In this document: in pieces, positions 47,129-57,910 of the stretch
Numbering within the stretch: the stretch's first letter is position 1
Layout: every line of letters starts with the position of its first letter
DNA from: Ganoderma boninense
Taxonomy: Eukaryota > Basidiomycota > Agaricomycetes > Polyporales > Polyporaceae
Length of the DNA: 64,000 nucleotides
Assembly (NCBI GenBank): GCA_002900995.3
Contig: CM035305.1
Span: forward strand, 2,278,467 to 2,342,466
Direction: 5' to 3'
Translations under genes and position numbers: made by a program
The notes under the pieces: generated by a model
The model's input: only the letters and a program-made list of their open reading frames with translations
What the model was told of the DNA's origin: nothing
Database searches by the model: none

Positions 47129-47131
47129 TAA
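47129..47131. repeat. Target-site duplication TAA, left copy
   Basis: TAA directly abuts the left inverted repeat of the MITE and matches the TAA after its right end (47594-47596). Three-base TWA/TAA duplications are the PIF/Harbinger signature. Confidence 0.8.
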
Positions 47132-47593
47132 GGGTCAGTTCGGGTACCAGGTTCTGAGCCGGAAACCGGTGGAAACTGGTTTCTGCCTCCGATCTTCCGA
47201 GAGGGCGCTTACGTGACTGATCTGTGACACAATTATGATACCGTGACCCGTCACTACGGACCGACGCGGTCCGCGCCCAATCCACCTCTTTGCTGAGTTC
47301 ACTGTACTTGCTCTCCCCCAGACGCCTACGCCATTTTAAACTTCATACATAATCTTCTAGCCACATATCACGCGTCAAAATGCCTTTAAAAAGATGTTTC
47401 GCATATGTGAGAGCCGACGGAAGGCGAGAGGACGACATTCCCTCATGAGCGCGTAGGCAGAAGGATCCAAGCGCCGTGACTACCAGACAAGGTAAGGTGA
47501 CCTTAGGCGCCCCCAAGTGACAGCTCGGAAGATCCGAGGCAGAAACCAGTTTCCACCGGTTTCTGCCCCGGAACCTGGTACCCGAACTGACCC
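47132..47593. mobile_element. Non-autonomous PIF/Harbinger-like MITE, 462 bp
   Basis: Terminal inverted repeats at 47132-47201 and 47524-47593 are 70 nt long. The outer 22 nt are identical, there is a 27-nt identical inner block, and only about six to eight mismatches overall. Both ends begin GGGTCAGTTCGGGTACCAGG on their own strand. Each arm also contains a shorter near-palindrome (AAACCGGT...ACTGGTTT). TAA flanks both ends. The inside has no transposase ORF, so the element is a MITE mobilised in trans. The GGG start and 3-bp TAA duplication point to PIF/Harbinger (Tourist-like); other superfamilies are less likely. It lies between two divergent genes, 104 bp from one ATG and about 198 bp from the other. 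Confidence 0.9.
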
Positions 47594-47596
47594 TAA
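47594..47596. repeat. Target-site duplication TAA, right copy
   Basis: The right-hand TAA directly follows the CTGACCC end of the MITE, matching the left copy. Confidence 0.8.
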
Positions 47597-47790
47597 GAGC
47601 ACTGAGCTCGCCGCCACCCGCCGCGTTCCTGACTCCGAGGGAACGGCCCGCACATGGGCGCCTATCTGTATGCTGCTTGTCCTCGCCTCCATTTCTCGTC
47701 GCGTCCTCGTCGTGCCAAACCAATCGCGACCAGCCACTCAAAGCTCTCATCGGAATCAAGGAGACCAAGTCTTGACGAGCTTTCTCGACA

Positions 47791-49946
47791 ATGTCGCAAC
47801 GCGTCCGTGAGTCAATCAATGCCCACCACCTTTTCACTCGTCCTCCTAAAGTAATCCACAGAGAAGGGTAGCACCGTCTTCCGACCAGTAGCACGGCCAC
47901 GAGCCCGTCCTGCTGCAGAGTCCCGTCAGTCTTCAGTTCTTCCTGAGGCTGCCGCCCCAGGCCCCAGTCGCTCGCAAGACAATGTCGTTCAACAAGTTGC
48001 TCCTATGCCCCCGCCGTCCGTCGTTTATCCCAGACCACCGGTCGAGCCCAATCATTCCCATCCCGCGACCCCCGCCTTGCAAGATGGTATCTCATATTCG
48101 AGAGAAACCTTGACCCCACAACCATTCTCTACCTCAGCCCACACGTCGAGCGTGACTGTGGCTTCGTCTGCGGTCCGCAATTCCTCTCGAATGCCCCCTA
48201 CCGTTGGTTCCACACAACACCCCTCCGGCCACAGTGCTCTTCCAGACCCCCTCCCAATGACCCATGCTCCTCCTGCTCCTCCTCCCAGGAGTACCGTTCC
48301 TTCTGCGCCGCAAACGGTCCCCCCATTGCATCGTCTTCTTGAACATAACTCTAGTTTGTTTGATGACTACCGTGCCATGCCCCCACCTCTGCCAAACCAT
48401 CTAGCTGCCGTTCATTTCCCCGTTGACGGCACCCAGATCGATCCACAACTTATGGGCATTGTGGGACTTGGGCCGCCGGGCGTGCCGTATGCTAGCCACA
48501 CACTGGATAACAGACCAATGTCCCCTGAAAATGCCCCCGTCACGAAGAACCCGAGGTCTAGACGGTCCAGACGAAGGCGATCCGAAGTGGAAGCTTCCGG
48601 TGCAGAAGCTGCTTCACGTGAGTGCTCTGTCTATCACCCTCATTCAAGTTTGCGTTGAACGTTAATTTTGAAGAGCAGCCGGCGAAGATGGGTCCGCCGG
48701 CCCATCGAAGAGGCGACGTTCGAGAAAGAAGGACGCTGAGGGAAATGCCGACGTGACCGAACCTCCAACGAAGAAACGGAAGCTCTCCAGCTCTGAGTCC
48801 AGGTCTGACCGTCCACGAACCCGCCAACCTTCTCTCCCTCCGTTTGACCCAGAGGCCGATCCAGGAGAGGAGCTAGACCCTACCGTCGTGACTATGGCTG
48901 CGCTTTGCGATGACACTGGGAAGGGTCGTGTTAGTACCAGAGCTGCTCAGATCGTGAGCAATCATGCTGCTTGGCGAACATCGAATCGTGAAAAAAGGAC
49001 GCGGATGAAGGCCATTATGGAGGCGAAGAAATACGGGAGGAATCCCGATGAGGAGGAAGAAAGTGCAGCTCGGGCTCTGCCGGACTCCCAGACAGGAGAG
49101 TCCACGGATCCGGTAGATCCCGGATCCACCTCTCGTTCAGGGACCCCTGCCGTGAACGAGGACCCGACGAGACGAGTGGACGGTGGAACAGACGGCGAGA
49201 GTGGCACGGGTGTCGACGGTTTCGACTACACCGAGAATCTTGCTGTGAGCAGATACAACGTGCAAGTTCGCATTGGAGCGAACGGAGAAACCATCATCGA
49301 CGAAGATTCGTTATTCGTCAACCGAGACGAAGAACACCAGACGGAGGATTACGCACATGTTGAGGAGTCCGATTTCACGAAGTTCGTAAATTCGTCGACA
49401 TACAGCAAGAAGGCTCGCGGTTCACGTTGGAGTGCTGAAGAGACAGAGTTGTTCTTTGATGTTCAGTTCTTTTCCCTCTTGCCTACAGCGCTCTCGTTGC
49501 TGAAGTCACCATTAGGCTCTGTCTCAGTTTGGTGAGAACTACGAACTGATCTCATATGTTCTCCCTGGTCGCGACCGTAAGGCGTGCAAGAACAAGTTCA
49601 AATCTGAGGATAAGAAAAATCCCGCACGTATAACGTTCTGTCTCGCCAACCGAAAACCATACGGTATGTTCACCCTGAAGTATGCGGCGGCGGCAAAGTA
49701 ATGGCCTCTTTGTCAGATATCGCGACATTAGCTCGCATGACTGGGAAGGATTTCTCCGGCCCGACCCCAGAAATTCGAGCACCCACTCCGGTGCGCTCCA
49801 CGGAATTGCCAGTCAATGGGCCCACCACCGCATCACCACGATCGACGCGCAAGAAGAGCCGGACACCCAGTGTGCACGATCCCCATGTCGAGATTGTTGG
49901 AGGAATAGACGAGTTCGACAAAGACGACGCCGGCATAGACACTTGA
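47791..49946 (+). CDS. BDP1: TFIIIB subunit BDP1 (B'', SANT/Myb domain)
   Basis: BDP1 completes TFIIIB with TBP and BRF1 at Pol III promoters. Start MSQRV, then an intron, then QKGSTVFRPVARPRARPAAE, the conserved N-terminal motif. A long Pro-rich region follows (about 48000-48600), then basic KKRKLSSSESRSDRPRTRQP. The core begins DPTVVTMAALCDDTGKGRVS, then DFTKFVNSSTYSKKARGSRW, SAEETELFFDALSQFGENYE (SANT; one intron removed), LISYVLPGRDRKACKNKFKS and EDKKNPARITFCLANRKPY. The end is DKDDAGIDT, with a stop at 49944-49946. The core order (KARGSRW, tryptophan of the SANT helix, R-x-x-x-x-x-NKFK) is diagnostic. Introns: 47807 to about 47860, about 48619-48677, about 49462-49516 and about 49663-49720. 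Its promoter contains the MITE. Confidence 0.94.
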
Positions 49947-50283
49947 GCATCTTGCTGCGCGATGTATTAGACTCGAATTGGTTTCATGAGCTAGGCAAAT
50001 ACCCCGTAGTGCGCGGGTGTGGTGTCTGGTCGTTCGCGCCACTCAACTCACATTGCATCGAATACTTCCTCATTCCCAGAGCTACATAGTACGGACTTCA
50101 CTGGTACGTCGGTACCTGCCGCTGCTCGGTCGCCTGTGCCGCTGCTTACGTCATCAGTCACGATCACGTGGCTTTCCGGTGGGCATTCTCGGTACGGGGC
50201 AGGCCTTTCGGACTCTTGCTCTCAGTATTCTTCCTCAGGCCACGGGCTTTTGCATCCAGCATTCTCCCTGAATATTTTCCCAT
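49947..50283. other. Intergenic between BDP1 and DMC1
   Basis: About 335 bp; 3' UTR of BDP1 and promoter of DMC1. No gene seen. Confidence 0.5.
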
Positions 50284-52323
50284 ATGGTCCGCCGTGCGCA
50301 GTCGCAGAGCGTCGCTGCCTCTCGTCCGCCTAGCCCACCTGGCGACGACATTGATGAGGTAAGTACCTCGTGAGTCGTCATGGGTTGGTCCCGTGCAGCG
50401 CATATAGTGACTGTTTATTTTGCAGGGGCCATACTTTGATAGCGTTGATGAGCTGCAACAACACGTAGAGCATTCTATGGAATATCTCACTCGCAGAGAC
50501 TGATTGAGCCGTTTCAGGGTATCAATGTGCAAGACATCCTCAAGTTGAAGGTATGGATGCACCTCGTGTAAACAGCGACGCGCACGCTAACTTGTCCATA
50601 GTCGGCGGCGATCAACACGATATCTGGTGTTAACATGACAACTCGAAGACAGATGCTGAAGATCAAGGTAAAATCCCTCTCCTTTGACAAGCTTCTCCTT
50701 TCTCAGCCTCCCCTCGTAGGGAATGTCGGAGGCTAAAGTCGAGAAGATAAAGGTATGTATAGAGATTCTCGCTGTAACATGGCCCCCGCTTAATCTTTCG
50801 CTTTTTAGGAGGCAGCCCACAAAATTCTGGTAATCTGAATTAATCCGCATGCATATAGTCGGTTTGTACTACACGGCGACTCTCTAGGGGTCCTCCTTTG
50901 CCACCGGGCTAGAAGTGCAAGAGAAGAGGAAGAGAGTGCTGTTCATAAGCACCGGAAGTAAAGCCGTTGATACAGCGCTAGGAGGTAGACGTCTCGGTTC
51001 CTCCTCCAATATCGTCGCTAACACGCCGAAGGCGGTATAACGTCTCAATCTATTACCGAAGGTGCATTTCCTGAGGCTTCTGCTTCATGTTTGTTGATGA
51101 TGTTGATGTTCGTTGCAGTCTACGGAGAGTTCAGAACCGGAAAGACCCAACTTGCGCACACTATGAGCGTCGTTGCCCAACTACCTTCCGATATGGGAGG
51201 TGCATCAGGGAAGGGGAGTGTATCTTCCTTATGAGCATTCTAGTAATCTTACCATCGAATTCCAGGTTGCATACATAGATACAGAGGGCACCTTTCGCCC
51301 GGCTCGTATCCGGTCAATCGCCGATCGCTTCGGAGGTACAAAATTGTCTTCCTCGCGTAGCCCGTTCGCAAGACTCTAATGCATGTTGCACAGTTGACGG
51401 TGACATGGCTCTAGAAAACATCCTCTATGGTGAACACCTACTGTGTACGCTCGAAGCTCATTATTTTTAACAAACCCACCAGCTCGTGCGCATAACAGCG
51501 AGCATCAGGTGATGGTTCCTTAGTGATGGCCGGCGTAGCTAACTGACATGACCCTGGTTGACTAGATGGAGCTCATTAACGAGTGCTCTATACGCTTTGC
51601 GGAAGACAAGGATTTTAGACTCTTAGTAAGTCATGTGTGACTCAAATATCAGTCAGGTTCTTGACTACTTTTTAGATTGTTGATAGTATCATGGCGCTGT
51701 TTCGAACCGACTACTCTGGCAGAGGCGAACTAAGTGAACGTCAGCAGAAGGTGAGCCGTTGCTTCTTTCGCAATGTGCTCTCTGACCCTGCTGTTTCACG
51801 ACCAGCTTGCTCAGGTTAGTAGCTCAAAAGTCTACATAAGGATGAGTACTCATTGTCATCTGCAAGATGTTATCGAAGCTGAGCAAACTATCCGAGGAAT
51901 ATAACGTATGTTAGTTCCTGCTACCTTGCCCTAATGGCCTAGCTCATGAAAAGATCGTTCCAGATTGCGATACTGATAACCAATCAAGTTCAATGCATGT
52001 CTTTCGGACAAGCTTGCAAGCCATGCACGTCACACTAACTGTTTCACAGCCGATCCCGGAGCAACCATGACGTTTGTCGCTGGCGGAGCTTTGAAGCCTA
52101 TTGGGGGCCATATCCTCTCTCACGCCTCTGCAACCCGAATGTTCCTCAGAAAAGGTACTATATCAGCCGTAGTACCTTGGTTGTCCATGTTGCCCACCTG
52201 TTCCATCGCTCCGTGGATCTAGGTCGCGCTGAAGAACGTGTCGCGAAGCTAGTGGACAGCCCGGACAAACCTGAAAGTGAAGCATCTTACAAGCTTGACG
52301 AGGGCGGTTGGGCCGATGTGTAG
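50284..52323 (+). CDS. DMC1: Meiotic recombinase DMC1
   Basis: RecA-family strand-exchange ATPase of meiosis. I read 19 exons, all in phase. Segments in order: [119 protein letters not shown] (Walker A), [54 protein letters not shown] (Walker B), [35 protein letters not shown]...[10 protein letters not shown], and an end at DEGGWADV (stop 52321-52323). [16 protein letters not shown] and the LSERQQKLAQMLSKL block point to DMC1 rather than RAD51. A 9-nt microexon lies at 51806-51814, and one intron (about 51993-52049) has a GC donor. Confidence 0.95.
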
Positions 52324-53138
52324 ATCCAGCGCTGGACCAACCACATTGAGCACGTGCGTTCCTATATGCCCTGAGGGTCGGCTGTTTCTTGGACCCCCTC
52401 TGTACATGTCTTCGAACCACTGGTCATGCATCTCGTTTTCTTATTGCCACAGCGAGTCTCCGTGTACATAATGATGTACTGCGTACGCAATGACCATTCG
52501 CTCCTGTTCCTCCAAAGTCGACTTTCAGAATCATTAGAAATCCAAAGCGTCCTCAACGTCTCAAGCTCTGGCTCTGGCCGATCCCACACGAGGCCTATCC
52601 ATCCCAGCACCTTGACTCGTACCTCAACGCCAAGAGGCATGTCCTAGCGATCATATGTGTATTGAAGGGATACTTAGAATGTCCTGGTACGCTGTGTTCG
52701 AGAGGCCGAATGGACACTGGAAGCTCTCATGCGGCGGAAGTGACAAGTGGACGCAAGGGGAGGGGTCACAACCCGCCACCAGAAAAGATATCCCTTACAT
52801 AGATTCTGGCTGCCGAGGTCGGAAATTCTTATTCCCCTGACGTTTCGCCCGACTTCCGTGATCCACATATTCAGGCACTCGAGTCGTCGTCGTCGCGTCG
52901 TCACCGCAGACAAGCTCGACGCGTGATGGGTGGCTCCGGTTGGCTGATGTGCACTGGATCCTACTGGATCCCCGCGTCGGCGCCCCTTTGCATGTGGAAC
53001 AATCTCCTCGAGCCTCACGGCATGCGATAGCACGTTTGCTCTGCTGGACACTATCCTCCGTCCAGCCTCCGTCTATAAAGCTCCTAGCATGGCCTTCGCG
53101 ATCGCGCGTCGCTCTTCCGCACACCGAAGTAGTCCGAC
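52324..53138. other. Intergenic between DMC1 and RNase T2
   Basis: About 815 bp with short ORFs only. The right end holds the TATA box of the RNase gene. No repeat or RNA gene recognised. Confidence 0.5.
53074..53079 (+). promoter_or_regulatory. TATA box of the RNase T2 gene
   Basis: CGTCTATAAAGC lies 60 bp upstream of the RNase ATG. It resembles the box upstream of the GH7 gene in this window. Confidence 0.65.
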
Positions 53139-54289
53139 ATGGCAGCTGTGTTTGGTCTCGTCTCCGCTCTCCTCGCCGTCCAGGGCGTGAGTGCCTCGTT
53201 CTTCGACCTCCCCAATACGTACCCCAACATCACGGCCTGCGCCAGCGAGCCCATCGCCTACTCCTGTGAGAACACCACTGCCATCCAGAATACGTGCTGC
53301 TCCCCCACACCAGGTGGTTTGGTACTCCAGACCCAGTTCTGGGATACCTACACTGGCTTCGAGAAGCGCGGGCAGCTGCTGCCTAAGGACAGCTGGACCA
53401 TCCATGGCCTCTGGCCAGACAACTGTGATGGGTGAGTTTTTGTGCGCATGGGTCGTATATTTGAATTCTTTGGAGTTCTGGCGCTTACCGCTGGGTTCTA
53501 CAGGTCTTACGAGCAGTACTGCGACTTGTCGCGCCAGTATGACCCCACCCCCCCGGCTCATCTCCCTAACGGTACTCCGATACCCGCGTACACTGGCCCC
53601 AGTCTCGACACTTTTGTCGCCGAGTTCGGTCGGTTGGACCTCCTGGACTACAGTGCGTCACTTCATCTTCTCCACATCGCAACTTCTACTGACATGTGAA
53701 CCGTCCTAGTGAACAAGTACTGGGTCAGTCAGGGTAGCCTTAACAGCGCTTTCTGGGGACATGAAGTACGTCCCCTGTGCCCTCACCCTCATGCACACTA
53801 TTCATTTGTTATGGCAGTTCTCCAAGCACGCCACTTGCACGTCCACATTCGACGTTGCGTGCTACGGTCCCGACTACCAGAAGCACCAGGATGTCGTAGA
53901 CTTCTTTGATGCCGTCGTGCGCGCGTTCAAGATATTCCCCACGTTCGACATGCTGGCCGCGTCAGGTATCTTCCCATCGAACAAAACGACCTACTCCCTC
54001 TCGCAGATTCAGACGGCCCTGAAGGCGCAGACCGGCGCGATTCCCTACCTTGGGTGTGGTTCGAACGGAACCGTGCTCCAGGAAGTGTGGTACTTCAACC
54101 ACGTCATTGGCACTGTGAGTTTATCACGATGGTACACGTTCCGGAAGCTGTTGACGACGTAAATAGGAGCAATTCGGTAACTTCAAGACTATCGACTCGA
54201 CCACCAAGTCGACCTGCTCGCCCACCGCCGGTATATACTATTACGAGCGCACTCCTACTTCCGAGCGGGAGGTTAGGCTCTGGCCTTGA
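53139..54289 (+). CDS. Secreted ribonuclease T2
   Basis: The signal peptide MAAVFGLVSALLAVQGVSA ends at about residue 19. The two RNase T2 catalytic blocks are present: CAS I (SWTIHGLWPDNCDG) in exon 1 and CAS II (SAFWGHE joined over an intron to FSKHATCTS). Further segments are YEQYCDLSRQYDPTPPAHLP, YWVSQGSLN, ALKAQTGAIPYLGCGSN, VLQEVWYFNHVIGT and a C-terminal TPTSEREVRLWP. Both catalytic histidines and the glutamate of GHEFSKH are intact, so the enzyme should be active, cleaving RNA to 3'-nucleotides through a cyclic intermediate. Cysteines and N-x-S/T sites (NIT, NTT, NKT, NGT) fit extracellular or vacuolar location. Four short introns; stop at 54287-54289. Confidence 0.95.
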
Positions 54290-54667
54290 AAGTATTTGTA
54301 CATATAGTTGTACTGCAATACGCCAAAATTGATGTAACGTCGGAAGCCATTGCCTGCGTTCTATATATTTCACGGCAATCTTGGCCATAGCCTAAAGCTT
54401 GACCTTGAAGCCCCTGAACTTTGAAGCGGAGTGGGACATCCAACACACTAATAGCGAGACTATGTACGGGCTGCGCTCCTTGCTCTTTGTGCGTGCGCAC
54501 CGCACCAGTGCCATGGCCTTGCATTTCGTACAGCGGCATCTTGCTCCCACGTTTGCAGCCTGCAGCTGCTTGAGAAGGCACAAACATAATCTTCTCGGAG
54601 CTTGTCTCGTATTCCGTGGGCGCTCCACACATCTCTTCACAAACATCCATCCTCCCCCGACCTCGAC
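54290..54667. other. Intergenic between RNase T2 and the methyltransferase gene
   Basis: About 380 bp; 3' UTR and promoter. No gene seen. Confidence 0.45.
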
Positions 54668-55480
54668 ATGCCGCCGGATTACGAGATGGAGTCCTATTGG
54701 AATGCGCGATTTGAAAACGAAACTCATTTCGAATGGCTAGGGGACGGTTCGGATACTATTATCCCTCACCTGCACACACATCTCCTTTCTCTCCGCGTCC
54801 CCTCACCATCCCGGCCCGCTCGACTACTGCACATCGGCGCGGGGACATCGTCTCTCTCGGAACGGATCCGCGAACTTTATCGCAACGTGTATGGGACCCA
54901 AGTAGACGAACAGGCGATCGTGAACATGGATTTTGCAGAAAAGGTGGTGGCGAGGGAACGAGAAAAGGAGGCGGCACTTGCGGTAGGTGGGTTGGGAAAC
55001 GGGATGCAGTGGATCTGCGCGGACGCTTTGAAATGGAGGGAGCTGAAGGCTGCGCTGGATCCTGGCGGGGAAGAACGCACCTTTGATCTCGTCGTCGACA
55101 AGAGCACGTCGGATGCCATCTCGTGCGCGCAGGATATTTCGTATAGCAAACCCGACCCAAGTTTCCATCCGGTTCTGAAGGAACTTCTGGCGTTGCAAGA
55201 AGGTCGGAAGCTCGACATCCCTCCCGTGCAGCTTCTGGCCATTCATCTTGCGTCGCTGGTGCGTCCTGGAGGCCTGTGGGTTGCCCTGACCTTCTCTTCC
55301 ACTCGCTTCTCTTTCCTATCCTTTTTGGAGCGGGGAGAGAATGTCCCACGGCTATGTGCAGCGACATACTGGGATGTAGAGAGGATCGTCGCTTTAGATG
55401 CACCAACCGGGATGGAGAACAGTGCATACGCCCCCGTTGTGCAACACTACGTGTTTCTGATACGGCGCAAGGATGCATGA
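54668..55480 (+). CDS. Class I SAM-dependent methyltransferase, METTL13/EEF1A-lysine-methyltransferase-like
   Basis: Single exon, about 270 aa, starting MPPDYEMESYWNARFENETH. YWNARF and FEWLG precede motif I, RLLHIGAGTSSLSERIRELY. Motif post-I is GTQVDEQAIVNMDFAEKVV, then MQWICADALKW (acidic loop) and TFDLVVDKSTSDAISC (motif IV region; the DK-S/T-DA block is typical of METTL13 and eEF1A lysine methyltransferases). The C-terminal strands are RPGGLWVALTFSSTRFSFL and VVQHYVFLIRRKDA. Lack of introns is unusual in this window. The HIG in place of the more common VLG in motif I is noted but still fits SAM binding. The substrate is inferred from the family, not seen. Confidence 0.85.
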   Translation: MPPDYEMESYWNARFENETHFEWLGDGSDTIIPHLHTHLLSLRVPSPSRPARLLHIGAGTSSLSERIRELYRNVYGTQVDEQAIVNMDFAEKVVAREREKEAALAVGGLGNGMQWICADALKWRELKAALDPGGEERTFDLVVDKSTSDAISCAQDISYSKPDPSFHPVLKELLALQEGRKLDIPPVQLLAIHLASLVRPGGLWVALTFSSTRFSFLSFLERGENVPRLCAATYWDVERIVALDAPTGMENSAYAPVVQHYVFLIRRKDA

Positions 55481-55935
55481 AGGTATAATCTCCCTCCCGT
55501 GATCAGGCTCTTTCGAGATTACTCGCGGAGTTGCGACTCACGATTCTCGGCCTCTAGGATCGCAGGGGGGCCTTGGGACCCGATTGTTGGCGGCAAGAAA
55601 GTGGCATGAACGCGGAGAAGGGGCAACGATAGGTGTAGGCTGCCAAGTCGGGGACATGAGCCGATCTGTGGGCCATTAGCAGCAGTGTATGAATGAGACG
55701 AATGTCGAGTGTGAAGCGAGACGTGTTGGGTGGTGGGGTGGGCTGCATGAGCGAATGGAGCTCAGGGAGCGATCACGTGTGCTACGCGAGGAAATACGCG
55801 AACTGTTGAACTCGCAGCCACATTCGCGTTAAGCGCCAGCAGCCCCTCTTACTCGCGAACCACGCCCATCCCCGTCGCCCCCTTCCGCCTCCCCCGCTTC
55901 ACGCGTCACCCTATTCTTCTCTGCGCGTGTATACC
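55481..55935. other. Intergenic between methyltransferase and sirtuin genes
   Basis: About 455 bp; short ORFs only. A CT-rich tract at about 55855-55925 precedes the sirtuin start. Confidence 0.5.
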
Positions 55936-57644
55936 ATGCCTGTCACCCTAGACATGGACGCGTCCACTTCAGACGCGCCTGCGCGCAGACAGCTCGCCAA
56001 TCTTTCCCTGGCAGTAGCCAAGTGCAAGAAGATCGTGGTTGTCACTGGTGCTGGCATCTCCTGTTCATGTGGCATTCCGGTATGCTTATAGTGAGCTGTG
56101 CGCCTCTTGAAAAACTAACACGCGCACAAGGATTTCCGGTCGTCGGACGGTCTGTATGCCCTCGTCAAGCAGCAGTATCCCAACGTGGTGCTCAAAGGCC
56201 GCGACCTCTTCGATGCGTCCCTCTTCCGTGATCCAACGTCTACCGCAGTCTTCTATACCTTTATTTCACGGCTCAAGAAGTCCATTGATATTGCGACGCC
56301 CTCCCCTACCCATCGCTTCCTCAAAACCTTGGACTCCAAGCGGAAGCTACTCCGTTCATACACCCAGAACATTGACGGCCTCGAGGAAAGGGCCGGACTT
56401 GTCGGTACGTCAAGCGACGAGGTCAAAACTCACGGGAAGGGAAAATCGAAGATCAAGACCAGGGAGGTTCGCAATGTTCAGCTACATGGCGATATCCATC
56501 GTGTACGGTGCACCTTCTGCTCGGCCGACTACCCTTGTGCCTCTGAGCACCTCGAAACCTTCCTCGCCGGCATGGCCCCAGACTGTCCGGAGTGCGCTGT
56601 GCGATGTGAGTACATATGTGCATTCGTGCAATGTCATCTCATGAATTGACGGCACTGCTACCTAGCCACCGCGCGTGTAGCCCGGTCTGCCCGCGCCCTC
56701 AAAGTGGGCAAGCTGCGTCCTGCTATCGTTCTGTACGATGAACCTCATCCACTCGGCGACGACATCGGGACCATTCAAAGTGCAGATATTGCCCGAAAGC
56801 CAGACATGCTCATCATTATGGGCACGTCGCTCAAGGTGCACGGCTTCAAGAAGCTTGTCAAGGGCTTCGCCCGTACTGTGCACGAGTCTGCACCACACCC
56901 TTCCGTATCAGCAGGTTCGCCGATGAAGAAGAATGCGAAGAACTTCGCCGGGAAGGTCATCTTCGTAAACAAGACCGCCCCCGGGAGCGAATGGGATGGC
57001 ATCATCGACTACCATATCGTTGGCGAGACAGATCGATGGGTCGAGAAGGTCATCGAGGACTGGAAGAAGGCGCGCCCATCCGACTGGGAAGTGCAGAAGA
57101 CCCTTGTCGCCACTGGGGACGCCACCACCGGTGGTACCTTCAATGTCGCGAAGGAGATCACGAACACCATGGGCACCAAAGCGGGCAAAGGTTCGTCGAT
57201 TTGCAATAAGGAGTCCTTGAGGGCACTGGAGTTGACGCGGGTACCACAGGTGCGCAGCGGAAGGCGGTCCGTCAGCGCGAGAACACGCAACTGCCCGAAG
57301 ACGAGATTTGGGATATCAGTCTCCCTTTGCCAGAAGCACCTCCTTCCCCCTCCAAAAGGCCACAAAGCCGGTGTCACTACCACGACATCGAATCGAGCCC
57401 GTCAAAGAAGTCACGGGAGGGAGCGCGAGCCGTTCGCGAGCCCATACACTTCGAAGAACGCGGGCTACTTTTTGGCAACACTACGAACTCCAAAGTTCGC
57501 AATGCGCCAGAGGACGACTTTGACCTTGGGGAGAATGTTCGGAAGTCCAAAGCGGCGAAAAAGATCTCCAAGCCCAGGATTCCCACCTCGCGGGTCGAGG
57601 TCGTGCTGGAATCGCGGCTTTCCTCAAGGAAGGCGTTGACTTGA
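55936..57644 (+). CDS. Sirtuin (NAD-dependent deacetylase), HST3/HST4-like
   Basis: Start MPVTLDMDASTSDAPARRQL. The Rossmann and catalytic motifs are KKIVVVTGAGISCSCGIP, DFRSSDGLYALVKQQYP, LLRSYTQNIDGLEERAGL and NVQLHGDIHRVRC (catalytic His). Two zinc Cys pairs follow: CTFC and CPEC. Then come LRPAIVLYDEPHPLGDD, PDMLIIMGTSLKVHGFKKLV, VIFVNKTAPGSEWDGIIDYH and a basic C-terminal extension. Class I sirtuins of the HST3/HST4 group remove H3K56 acetylation. A lysine-rich insert (about 56420-56470) sits before the HGD motif, as in this subgroup. After VGTKAGK the frame changes because of an intron at about 57191-57249, then AQRKAVRQRENTQLPEDE to the stop at 57642-57644. Introns also at about 56080-56131 and 56605-56665. 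Subgroup is a judgment from motifs. Confidence 0.9.
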
Positions 57645-57910
57645 CTGCACACCAAAGCTTTGCTGCTCATCGTAAACCATGTGTATTATTATTCATACAT
57701 AGCGTATACCACAACTGCTCTCTGCATTCGAACCACATACAGCAGTGCACGTGCCACTAGTGTTATTTTGCGAGGACATACTGTGAATATGCATCGCAGA
57801 AATGAGAAATGAGGTACCAGGAAGCGTCGAATACTATAACAGCATAACAAAAAGTACAGGTTACTATCACCTATGCAGGTCCCCAACAATGGAGACTTCA
57901 GCCAGTATGC

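Noticed and set aside
57185..57250. Apparent frameshift in the sirtuin
   Set aside because: A normal 59-nt GT-AG intron restores frame, so no error is needed.
57715..57760. tRNA-like B-box (GGTTCGAAT on the minus strand)
   Set aside because: No matching A-box, anticodon arm or acceptor stem could be drawn.
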